A stretch of 5,961 nt of DNA from Ignavibacteriales bacterium (GTDB taxonomy: Bacteria > Bacteroidota > Ignavibacteria > T3Sed10-11), in the NCBI GenBank assembly GCA_003560935.1, contig PWJF01000107.1, forward strand, positions 1-5,961, in the 5' to 3' direction. The notes under the pieces are model-generated. The model was not told the DNA's origin. It worked only from the letters and a program-made list of their open reading frames with translations, and did no database searches. The position numbers were made by a program, and so were the translations under genes. Positions within the stretch are counted from its first letter, which is position 1. The number at the start of each line of letters is the position of its first letter. Positions 1 to 5,961 of this stretch are shown piece by piece.

Positions 1-243
1 ATAAATGCTATCACCAACTTCCATCCCGTCTTTTTCGGCGGTTTGATCGTTATTACCCCAGACAGTAATTGATTGAGCTTCGTTCTTCCATACAACAGCA
101 CCAACACAAAGACCGTCCCCGGTGAAAATAACGATCTCATCGCCGGGCTCAAGCCTCTCGCCATCTACAGAGGGTTCAAGGGTGAGTGGGAGAATAATGG
201 TGGCATTATTTCCGGTATTTGCCGTGAACTGGAAATGTTGTGT
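1..243 (-). other. GDEIG module, partial copy in gene 3
   Basis: FTANTGNNATIIL, EPGDEIVIFT, LCVGAVVW, ITVWGNND, DGMEVGD, running off the left edge. It begins a few residues after the predicted signal-peptide cleavage. It is closest to the gene 2 copy. Confidence 0.75.
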
Positions 244-330
244 CTCCGCGTAGAGTGAATTATCTGCAAATATCAATATCCATACGCACAGTATCGTTAT
301 CCCAATTGATGTTAAACGCGATGAATACAT
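1..330 (-). CDS. Secreted protein with signal peptide and GDEIG module (3' partial)
   Basis: The first 110 residues of a protein that is cut by the left edge with no stop in view. The ATG at 330-328 begins a clear signal peptide: a short N-region with one arginine, a hydrophobic core ITILCVWILIFA (residues 11-22) and a possible cleavage after SLYA (residue 28). The mature part immediately enters the GDEIG module (NTGNNATIIL, EPGDEIVIFT, LCVGAVVW, ITVWGNND), closely paralogous to gene 2 and to the C-terminal part of gene 1. The start lies 2 nt beyond the gene 2 stop, inside TAATAATG, which suggests translational coupling; I see no strong Shine-Dalgarno sequence. By analogy with its neighbours a T9SS sorting domain is expected beyond the left edge, but that is not visible. 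Function is unknown. Confidence 0.87.
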   Translation of the reverse strand, partial: MYSSRLTSIGITILCVWILIFADNSLYAETQHFQFTANTGNNATIILPLTLEPSVDGERLEPGDEIVIFTGDGLCVGAVVWKNEAQSITVWGNNDQTAEKDGMEVGDSIY

Positions 331-335
331 TATTA
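328..335 (-). promoter_or_regulatory. Stop/start junction TAATAATG coupling genes 2 and 3
   Basis: Gene 2 ends in two consecutive in-frame TAA codons (335-333 and 332-330). The last A of the second TAA is the first base of the gene 3 ATG (330-328). With no strong ribosome-binding site visible, reinitiation by ribosomes finishing gene 2 is the likely way gene 3 is translated. This is inferred from spacing. Confidence 0.6.
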
Positions 336-1124
336 TTGTAGTAAAATAAATTTTTTGGTGTCAACGAAGTCTCCGGCGTTCATCCGGTAAAGATACACGC
401 CGCTTGAAAGGTCTTTTCTATGAAAAACTATTTCGTATGAACCTGTCTGCTGAAACCCGTCTACTAAAACGGCTACTCGCTGACCGATCAAGCTATATAT
501 TTCGACCGTTACGTGTGCTGCCGCCGGTACATCATATCGGATCGCCGTACTCGGGTTAAACGGATTCGGATAGTTCTGATGCAAGGTGAATTTGTCGGGA
601 ATGCCGTCAAGTCGCCGTTCGTAAGGTACCGAGACAATTTCGTCATTCGCAACTAATGAATTTATTACATATATAGCATTGGGAGTATAAGTATCTTCAC
701 CATTTGCAGGTGAGTTATCCGAGAATGTCGCCTCATTCTGAACAAATACTCTATTTGTACTTTGACGCCAAACTCTAAAATGCATTCGTTCATCGGGCTT
801 GATACCGTCTGTCTCATCGGTCATGTCATTATTACCCCATACTGCAAACACAGTACCTGTATCAGACCAAACCCCGGCTCCCACACACAACGAATCGGGA
901 GTAAATACACCAATCTCATCACCTGCTTCAATTGGTGTACCGTTCACGATGACATTGGATGTTCTTTTAAAAATAATTGTTGCTTCATTTCCCGTGTTCG
1001 ACATAAACGTGAAGTACGTCGGTCCCGAGTTAGTACCAGAATTTGACGGGAGTGTTAGAAAAATCGTGAGAATAAATATTTTGCAATTTATAATTGAAAA
1101 TCTACAGTTGTTAATGAATAGCAA
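333..1124 (-). CDS. Small secreted protein: signal peptide, GDEIG module, T9SS sorting domain
   Basis: This is a complete 263-residue protein if translation starts at the TTG at 1124-1122. That start is chosen because GGAGG lies 8 nt upstream and the product then begins with a plausible signal peptide (basic/polar N-region, hydrophobic IFILTIFLTLP at about residues 16-26). The frame runs upstream to an ATG at 1274, but that start would overlap gene 1 by about 130 nt and bury the signal peptide. Residues 36-158 form the GDEIG module (NTGNEATIIF, GDEIGVFT, LCVGAGVW, AVWGNND). Residues 175-263 are a type A T9SS sorting domain (QNYPNPFNPSTAIRY, then SSGVYLYR and TKK). It lies 19 nt after gene 1 and 2 nt before gene 3, so co-transcription is likely. 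The product should be exported by Sec and then passed through T9SS to the surface or medium. Function is unknown; a small binding or partner protein of the giant neighbour is inference. Confidence 0.9.
   Translation of the reverse strand: MLFINNCRFSIINCKIFILTIFLTLPSNSGTNSGPTYFTFMSNTGNEATIIFKRTSNVIVNGTPIEAGDEIGVFTPDSLCVGAGVWSDTGTVFAVWGNNDMTDETDGIKPDERMHFRVWRQSTNRVFVQNEATFSDNSPANGEDTYTPNAIYVINSLVANDEIVSVPYERRLDGIPDKFTLHQNYPNPFNPSTAIRYDVPAAAHVTVEIYSLIGQRVAVLVDGFQQTGSYEIVFHRKDLSSGVYLYRMNAGDFVDTKKFILLQ
336..602 (-). other. T9SS type A C-terminal sorting domain of gene 2
   Basis: Terminal 89 residues: IPDKFTLHQNYPNPFNP, STAIRYDVP, IYSLIGQRVAVLVD, LSSGVYLYRMNAG, TKKFILLQ. All hallmark positions of the family are kept, so the protein should be a functional T9SS cargo. 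Confidence 0.95.
651..1019 (-). other. GDEIG module, copy in gene 2
   Basis: NTGNEATIIF, AGDEIGVFT, LCVGAGVW, FAVWGNND, then DGIKPDERMHFRVWR. This is nearly all of the mature protein before the sorting domain, so the module can evidently stand as a single-domain product. Confidence 0.8.
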
Positions 1125-1132
1125 TATACTGT

Positions 1133-1137
1133 CCTCC
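1133..1137 (-). promoter_or_regulatory. Shine-Dalgarno site fixing the TTG start of gene 2
   Basis: On the minus strand GGAGG sits in the 19-nt gap after gene 1, with 8 nt before the TTG at 1124-1122. No ATG or GTG lies at a suitable distance, and the first in-frame downstream ATG would delete the signal peptide. This makes the non-ATG start the best choice. Confidence 0.75.
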
Positions 1138-1143
1138 GTAAAA

Positions 1144-4100
1144 TTATTTAAGTAATAATAATTTTTTTGTTTCAACAAAATTACCCGCCTGCAATCGGTA
1201 GAAATAAGTTCCGCTTGAGAACTGTGATCCATCAAATATAACATCGTGGGTTCCAGCTGTTTGCTCTTTATCAACCAACGTTTTGACCCGCTGTCCGAGT
1301 ACGTTATATAATTCGAGAATTACGTGTTCATCGGTCGGGATTGAATATCGAATAGTCGTCGCCGGGTTGAACGGGTTGGGATAATTCTGTTGTAAGACAA
1401 ATGTATCCGGTATTTCCCTGATTATATCAACTGTTGTAAGCCAAATAGCGTCTTGTGCGTATAATAGTTCAGTTTTTTCCGAATTATTCAGAACGTCAGT
1501 GATTGATAAAAGTTTCAGATTTTTTTCTTTGTTACTTTCTGTAGACCATACTGTCAGAGATAATTTTTCTTGATGCTGCGCGCCGGTAATAGATTCCGTG
1601 TCGTAGCTATTATCTCCCCATACAGTGATAATCGCCTGTCCATCTGAGTGTACAACAGCACTGCCAACGAGAAGATCTGATTCGGTCCAAATACCGATTT
1701 CGTCACCAACCACAAGTTCATTGGAGCGAACAATGAGTGTAGCGTTATTACCAGTGTACTTTTCGCCTACATAGCGTGTCGGTTCAATATAATCTGTATT
1801 CTTCTTCTCCGACGATTGCGTATTTGCATAGGCGATTTGTGATTCTTCAATTCCGTTCTCAGGATAGATGAGATCTACATGATCGGTTATGAACATTTGA
1901 TATCCATCTCCCACCTGCATCTGTCCGATTGTGTTAAACATATCTTCCCCAATTACGCCAGGCGGTATGTAGACCTCTCCTGCTCCGTTCTTTGCAATGA
2001 TTAATTTATTTTCTATGTTTTCAAGTGCCGATACTACACTCATATTGCTTGACCTTAAATAACCGACCATGTTCCACCCCGGTCTGAGGGCTACCGGTGT
2101 ATTCTCTGGTTGCACTTTTATACCGAATACATTGAGAGTATCAGAATCCGGATTGAGGTATATCTGATACCCGTTACTATATCGCCAATTTTCTATGTCG
2201 TTGATTCCAAACTCCGGAATGAATGTATTTCCGTCACCGTCTTTTACAATGATAAGATTTTCGAGAATCGGTTCAAAGAGGGATTCAATCGAACTATCGA
2301 GGGGTTCAATATAGCTCGATATTAAATTCCAACCTGCGCGGAGTGCGATGGTATGAGTATTCGTCCAGACGACTGTAAACTTCCATGTTTCCGACCATTC
2401 GCTGGTACCGCTGTTATTTGTCGCATTTACACGCCAGTAATATGATTGACCGTATTCAAGATTTTCTACCGTATATTCGGTGATTGTCTGTCCTGTTTCG
2501 TTTACTATTATCCCCGCGGAAAAGTCGTTTGATTCAGCTACTTGAATATCATAATGGTCTGTCCGTTCCGATTCATTCCATCTCAGTTGAACGGAGACAG
2601 GAAGACCGAAACTGTTATTGCCCGGCGATAGTAATTCCGGAACAGTGGGAGGAGCAGTTACAAAATTAACATTGGAAATATTATCTGTTATAGGACCCGC
2701 TATAGTTGTATCGTTTGGAATGAACGCGTATCCTTGTTTTGATGGCGTAACTTTTACATTAGTTGCTCCATGAGGGATTCCAAAAATATTATAATGTCCG
2801 TTTATATTCGTTGATCCGGATTGAGATGTATTTCCCCACGCTATAGTTATATTTACACCGCTCAATCCCGCTCCCGCTTCCGTTACCCTTCCGGATATCC
2901 TGTGAGTGCCTTCGGCAACGGTCGTGAAGGTAACCGAATTTGTACCCGAAGCACTTGCAGTTACCTCGTAGGGTTCGTTAATATCTCCGAGTGTCAAAGT
3001 TGTGCTGGCTTCGCCGTTCTCGTCGGTTATATCGGTCTCGTTACTTAACTCTTGTCCGGTCGCACCAGTGGGATAATCTGTAATTGCAAATGAGACAGTG
3101 ACACCACTCACCGGATTTTCAAACTCGTCGGTCACCATGACAACAAATGGCTCTTCGAGCGGCGTGTTAATAAATCCCGATTGTCCGTCGCCGGATATTG
3201 AAAACATATATACCGGTTCAGCAACAAGTATATCAAATGCATTACTTATATCGGGGGTTACTCCAGATGCGGATGCTTTTAATGTATATCCCGATCCAGC
3301 TTTATCGATTGAGATGTTGTCAAAAATAACTCGACCCGATTGTGCTTGTTTTGCTGTCGTGCCGGATAAGGTACCGTTATTCGGATTGTTCTCAATTGCT
3401 AATGTTACCTGGCTATTAAAAAATATTGCTCTATTTCCGAAACGATCATATGCGGTAACTTCTATTTCAGGACTAATGATTTTTCCAGCGGTTGTTGTTG
3501 AGGGTTGTTTGGTGAATTCCAATCTATGTGCAACATCCGGTACGGATGTAACTTCTTCGGTAGCATAAATATTCTCATTGGCAGAGAGCGCTGCCTTCAA
3601 CTCAGCTGTTTCCACTTCTGTATGAAGGGTATAATCGATTGTTGCATTGCCATTCTCGTTTGTTGTTTGTTGGGGGTTGCTGGTAAAATCACCGTTTCCT
3701 TCAACGATATTGAACACAATATCAACATTCGGTACAGGGTTATCTTCCAAATCTATAACAGTTGCGGTAAGTGTTATCTCTGTACCTACAGTGTAATTAT
3801 CTGAATTTATGCTTAGTAATACAATAGAACTACTTACCTCGAAGGGATTGCTATCGGTAGTAAATCCATCGGCTGATCCTCCGGAGCCGGTTGCCTGAAT
3901 GATGACACCGGAGTCTTCGGTATCATATATCACACCCTCGATAGTTACGGATGATTGACCGCTGGCAATGGAACCCGATGTTTCACCGGATATGGTCCCC
4001 TCACCTTGTTTTACACTGAGGTTTATTGTGCTCGACCCGCTGTTCGGCACCGGATTGTTGAATTCGTCCGTTAATCTAACAGTTACATTAAATGGGGCAC

Positions 4101-5961
4101 CAACCAATTGTGATGAAATAGTGGCGATAACGAGGTTGCTTGCCGGTCCGGGGTCTATATTGAATGCATTGCTTGTAACTCCCGTAACGCCGCTTGCAGT
4201 TGCACGTAAAGTGTATCCATTATCTGCTTTAGTTATGTTCAAGTCGTCGAACGTTGCAACGCCATTGACGGCATTTTTAACTTTCGTACCATTAAGAGTG
4301 GCATTACCGGGGTTGTTTTCAATTGCTATTGTTACCTCGCTATTGAAATTTGTTGCTCTGTTACCGAACTCGTCCTGTGATTCAACTTCAACCTGTGGTG
4401 ATATAGCAACACCTGCCTGGGTATTAGTTGGATGTTGGACGTACACCAATGTCTTCGCCGGACCCGGAGTGATATCAAATGGAATACTGACTGCATCATC
4501 GAGTCCGTCTGCGGTGACTTTTAGTGTATATCCTTCGGCTACGGTTTCTATTTTCAGGTCGTCGAATGTAACGCTGCCGTTCGATGCAAGTTTTGATTTA
4601 TCGCCGAGCAGCGTTGCACCGGGGGGGTTGTTTTCAAGTGCGATTGTGATTTGACCGGAAAAGCTCGTCGTTAGTTGATCGAGATCGTCATGTGCTTCCA
4701 CTATTATTTGGTTTATATTCTTTCCAGCTTCTGTATTAATCGGTTGTTGTATAAATACGAGTTTTGTTGGCTGGGTAGTTGTAAAATTAATTTCGTTTCC
4801 GTAAACCGTACCGCCTTCGTTGATTGCATATGCGCGTACATAATATGTTGTTCCGGGTTGTAAGCCAGTGAGATCGTGCGAAAACGGTCCCGTTGAAGAT
4901 GTCGATCCTTTATTGAATTTGTTATCATTTACATCCGGATTTGGCGATGTATCCCAGACGAAACCATGTTCATCGAGCGGCGGCACACCGAGCTCTTCGA
5001 TTGTACCGTTAAGTGTAGCCGACACATCGCGTATATTTGTTGCCGGGTTCGTTGTCACGACCGGCAGCTCGACCGTTGAGAAACTCCACACACTCGACCA
5101 ATCACTGATCCCGCCAATATTCTTTGCTCGAACTCGCCAGTAATATGTTGTTTCTTCATCAAGGTTTGAAACTGTACGCGATAATTGTGTCAATCCACTG
5201 TCGTTCACGACGGTGGTAGTAAACTCATTTGAGGTTGATAATTGTACATGATATGTCTCTGCACCGCTTGATTCATTCCACTGCAGTGTTACCTCAGTTG
5301 GGAGTCCTGAAGCTCCATCTGTTGGAGATGAGAGCGTTGGTGTTTCGGGGGGAGCGATGATTGTTTTGAAGTTCCAAACCTCTGACCAATCGCCGTCTCC
5401 ACCATCGTTTTTTACACGAACTCGCCAGTAGTAAGTGGTATTGTGACTTAATCCGGATGCTTGGTAGGCAGTTGTTGTTATATCACCTATATTGATTGTA
5501 AATACAGAAAAACCGGGATCACTAGATACCTGAATTCTATAACTCTCTGCTCGAGCGGCAGCTTCCCATTCGAATGTGGGTGAAGTTGAGATGTTTTCTG
5601 AGCCATTAGCTGGAGCGGTTAATACAGGTGCATCGGGCGGTATTAAATTGGCGACGAAATTCTGTGTTTTATCCTCATCGATATTTTCAAACGTCTGTGA
5701 TGAGGGATCAAAACTGTCCCCCTCCTTCGACGGTGTTACGGTAATATCCGAACCGTGAGGAATCCCGCTGATACTGTATGAACCATCCGCTGCAGTTGTG
5801 GTGGTTCCGTCGTGCTCACCTGAGACAGTAATAGTAACAGCTCCCTGCGTATCACCGCTTACAGAACCGGAAAGTGTATAGGTTAATGTACTTGCCTCAA
5901 AGTTCTGTGTAATGTTATTGGTAACATTATTAAAATCCTGTGAAGATGGAGAAAAACTGTA
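1144..5961 (-). CDS. Giant modular T9SS-secreted surface protein (5' partial)
   Basis: The frame is open from the right edge to a TAA at 1146-1144, giving 1605 residues with neither start nor signal peptide in view. Domains by visible residue: tail of a carboxypeptidase-regulatory-like repeat 1-24; complete repeat 28-105; Fn3-like domains about 108-201, 205-297 and 299-396 (TTYYWRVRAKN, TTYYVRAYAIN); six Ig-like domains 399-1020; regulatory-like 1021-1103; Fn3 1104-1198; two LRxGWN modules 1202-1286 and 1287-1369; a charged linker about 1370-1397; GDEIG module 1398-1511; T9SS type A sorting domain 1515-1605. No catalytic motif was recognised. In the T9SS family such proteins cross the outer membrane and the sorting domain is normally removed on anchoring or release. 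An adhesive or structural surface role is inferred from the repeat architecture. It is the first gene of the series visible here, and gene 2 follows after 19 nt. The identity as a T9SS cargo is firm; the ligand is unknown. Confidence 0.95.
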   Translation of the reverse strand, partial: YSFSPSSQDFNNVTNNITQNFEASTLTYTLSGSVSGDTQGAVTITVSGEHDGTTTTAADGSYSISGIPHGSDITVTPSKEGDSFDPSSQTFENIDEDKTQNFVANLIPPDAPVLTAPANGSENISTSPTFEWEAAARAESYRIQVSSDPGFSVFTINIGDITTTAYQASGLSHNTTYYWRVRVKNDGGDGDWSEVWNFKTIIAPPETPTLSSPTDGASGLPTEVTLQWNESSGAETYHVQLSTSNEFTTTVVNDSGLTQLSRTVSNLDEETTYYWRVRAKNIGGISDWSSVWSFSTVELPVVTTNPATNIRDVSATLNGTIEELGVPPLDEHGFVWDTSPNPDVNDNKFNKGSTSSTGPFSHDLTGLQPGTTYYVRAYAINEGGTVYGNEINFTTTQPTKLVFIQQPINTEAGKNINQIIVEAHDDLDQLTTSFSGQITIALENNPPGATLLGDKSKLASNGSVTFDDLKIETVAEGYTLKVTADGLDDAVSIPFDITPGPAKTLVYVQHPTNTQAGVAISPQVEVESQDEFGNRATNFNSEVTIAIENNPGNATLNGTKVKNAVNGVATFDDLNITKADNGYTLRATASGVTGVTSNAFNIDPGPASNLVIATISSQLVGAPFNVTVRLTDEFNNPVPNSGSSTINLSVKQGEGTISGETSGSIASGQSSVTIEGVIYDTEDSGVIIQATGSGGSADGFTTDSNPFEVSSSIVLLSINSDNYTVGTEITLTATVIDLEDNPVPNVDIVFNIVEGNGDFTSNPQQTTNENGNATIDYTLHTEVETAELKAALSANENIYATEEVTSVPDVAHRLEFTKQPSTTTAGKIISPEIEVTAYDRFGNRAIFFNSQVTLAIENNPNNGTLSGTTAKQAQSGRVIFDNISIDKAGSGYTLKASASGVTPDISNAFDILVAEPVYMFSISGDGQSGFINTPLEEPFVVMVTDEFENPVSGVTVSFAITDYPTGATGQELSNETDITDENGEASTTLTLGDINEPYEVTASASGTNSVTFTTVAEGTHRISGRVTEAGAGLSGVNITIAWGNTSQSGSTNINGHYNIFGIPHGATNVKVTPSKQGYAFIPNDTTIAGPITDNISNVNFVTAPPTVPELLSPGNNSFGLPVSVQLRWNESERTDHYDIQVAESNDFSAGIIVNETGQTITEYTVENLEYGQSYYWRVNATNNSGTSEWSETWKFTVVWTNTHTIALRAGWNLISSYIEPLDSSIESLFEPILENLIIVKDGDGNTFIPEFGINDIENWRYSNGYQIYLNPDSDTLNVFGIKVQPENTPVALRPGWNMVGYLRSSNMSVVSALENIENKLIIAKNGAGEVYIPPGVIGEDMFNTIGQMQVGDGYQMFITDHVDLIYPENGIEESQIAYANTQSSEKKNTDYIEPTRYVGEKYTGNNATLIVRSNELVVGDEIGIWTESDLLVGSAVVHSDGQAIITVWGDNSYDTESITGAQHQEKLSLTVWSTESNKEKNLKLLSITDVLNNSEKTELLYAQDAIWLTTVDIIREIPDTFVLQQNYPNPFNPATTIRYSIPTDEHVILELYNVLGQRVKTLVDKEQTAGTHDVIFDGSQFSSGTYFYRLQAGNFVETKKLLLLK
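1147..1419 (-). other. T9SS type A C-terminal sorting domain of gene 1
   Basis: About 91 terminal residues: IPDTFVLQQNYPNPFNP, TTIRYSIP, LYNVLGQRVKTLVD, FSSGTYFYRLQAG, TKKLLLLK. This is the established signal recognised by the type IX translocon and normally cleaved at the cell surface. It aligns without gaps to the gene 2 copy over 89 residues with roughly half the positions identical (counted by hand). Confidence 0.95.
1429..1770 (-). other. GDEIG module, copy in the giant protein
   Basis: Recognised by TGNNATLIV, VGDEIGIWT, LLVGSAVV, IITVWGDN and LSLTVWS, in the same order and spacing as in genes 2 and 3. It lacks the Cys found in the LCVGA motif of the other two copies (LLVGS here). It sits between a charged linker and the sorting domain. 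Confidence 0.8.
1855..2358 (-). repeat. Two tandem LRxGWN modules of about 84 residues
   Basis: Copy 1 spans 2104-2358 and copy 2 spans 1855-2103. Both begin ALRxGWN (IALRAGWNLISSY, VALRPGWNMVGYL), then carry LIIVKDGDGNTFIP or LIIAKNGAGEVYIPP, then a GYQ motif (SNGYQIYL, GDGYQMFI), and end in QPEN or YPEN. I know similar GWNLIS-type repeats from other FCB exported proteins, normally just upstream of sorting domains, but I know of no assigned function. Confidence 0.8.
2368..2901 (-). repeat. Second regulatory-like + Fn3 cassette
   Basis: A carboxypeptidase-regulatory-like domain (2653-2901; ISGRVTEAG, NGHYNIFGIPHG, VKVTPSKQGYAF) is followed directly by an Fn3 domain (2368-2652; PELLSPGNN, LRWNES, QSYYWRVNATN, SEWSETWKF). 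The same order and several of the same words occur at 5359-5880, so the Ig-like array is bracketed by two related cassettes. Confidence 0.8.
2902..4767 (-). repeat. Array of six Ig-like (invasin/filamin-like) domains
   Basis: Six domains of about 100 residues: A 4462-4767, B 4147-4455, C 3832-4140, D 3532-3828, E 3220-3525, F 2902-3216. A, B and E are one subtype (QPxxTxAG, FNSxVTIAIENNP, VTFDDLxI, GYTLKASASGV, ending in NAFDI or similar). C, D and F resemble Big_1/invasin-type domains (VTDEFENPVSGVTVSF, DENGEASTTLTL). Such arrays form extended rods on bacterial surfaces. Domain boundaries were set by eye and may be off by a few residues. Confidence 0.85.
4774..5640 (-). repeat. Three consecutive fibronectin type III-like domains
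   Basis: Domains lie at about 5359-5640, 5071-5349 and 4774-5067. The first two share a PxxPxLxxPxxG opening, a W near the start of the core (TFEWEAA, LQWNESS), and TTYYWRVR followed by WSxVWxF. The third is a different subtype (TTYYVRAYAINEGGTVYG) common in Bacteroidetes-type surface proteins. Fn3 domains act as spacers or protein/carbohydrate-binding units; which applies here cannot be seen. Confidence 0.85.
5647..5961 (-). repeat. Tandem carboxypeptidase-regulatory-like repeats, about 243 nt period
   Basis: One complete repeat (5647-5880) follows the end of a previous one (about 5890-5961). The phrase YSFSPSSQDF...TQNFEA recurs 81 codons later as DSFDPSSQTF...TQNFVA, and the DNA word aaactgt recurs exactly 243 nt apart (5711 and 5954, plus strand). 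The complete copy carries the usual plan of the family: GSVSG, then TTTAADGSYSISGIPHG and ITVTPSK. These are small beta-sandwich domains used as rigid spacers in exported proteins. More copies probably lie beyond the right edge. Confidence 0.8.

Noticed and set aside
799..1155. A 118-codon plus-strand open frame spanning the gene 1/gene 2 junction
   Set aside because: It is antisense to the conserved GDEIG module of gene 2, and its product has no recognisable domain.
1125..1274. Upstream extension of gene 2 to an ATG at 1274
   Set aside because: It would overlap the conserved sorting domain of gene 1 in another frame and place the signal peptide about 50 residues inside the protein.
3968..4654. 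A 228-codon open frame on the plus strand
   Set aside because: It lies wholly antisense to Ig-like domains A to C. Its Ser/Val/Thr/Leu-rich product is what antisense reading of these repeats gives, and a similar open stretch recurs opposite domains E and F (3098-3568). No ribosome site or family resemblance was seen.
4713..4928. A 71-codon minus-strand open frame in another frame of gene 1
   Set aside because: It overlaps a well-supported Fn3/Ig-like coding region, and its product shows no domain or signal sequence.
1144..5208. Start of the giant protein at the GTG at 5208
   Set aside because: This codon lies in the middle of an Fn3 domain, and the same frame continues with intact Fn3 and regulatory-like domains to the right edge, so the gene is truncated by the window instead.
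5911..5928. Perfect 7-bp inverted repeat aatgtta-ttgg-taacatt
   Set aside because: It lies inside the coding sequence, has no T-run and encodes the low-complexity peptide NNVTNN, so it is more likely incidental than a terminator or operator.

Overview
All recognisable coding capacity lies on the minus strand. It forms one compact three-gene series that reads from the right edge of the window to the left edge. In order of transcription: (1) a giant modular surface protein, open at the right edge and ending at 1144 (1605 residues visible, amino end missing); (2) a complete 263-residue secreted protein (333-1124); (3) the first 110 residues of another secreted protein (1-330), cut by the left edge. 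The gaps are 19 nt and 2 nt, so the genes very probably form one operon. No RNA gene, mobile element, CRISPR array, promoter or terminator is supported, and no gene-free stretch exceeds 20 nt.

Organism: genes 1 and 2 both end in a classical type A C-terminal sorting domain of the type IX secretion system (T9SS), with the wording QNYPNPFNP and a final SSGxYxYR...AGxFVxTKK. This points to the FCB superphylum. This wording is typical of Ignavibacteria/Chlorobi relatives, Balneola/Rhodothermus relatives, Calditrichaeota, Marinimicrobia and related uncultured lineages. The lineage cannot be fixed from this window alone.

Layout of the giant protein, from its visible N-side: the tail of one and then one complete carboxypeptidase-regulatory-like beta-sandwich repeat; three fibronectin type III-like domains; six Ig-like (invasin/filamin-like) domains of about 100 residues; another regulatory-like domain plus an Fn3 domain; two tandem copies of an 'LRxGWN' module of about 84 residues; a 'GDEIG' module; and the T9SS sorting domain. 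It looks like a cell-surface or released adhesin or stalk protein with no visible catalytic domain.

The most interesting pattern is that the GDEIG module occurs once in each of the three consecutive proteins. In gene 2 it is essentially the whole mature protein apart from the sorting domain, and gene 3 starts with it straight after its signal peptide. This suggests a family of co-expressed T9SS cargo proteins sharing one uncharacterised beta-rich domain: one long multidomain protein followed by small single-domain partners. I found no sign of a defence system, enzyme pathway or other exotic machinery.
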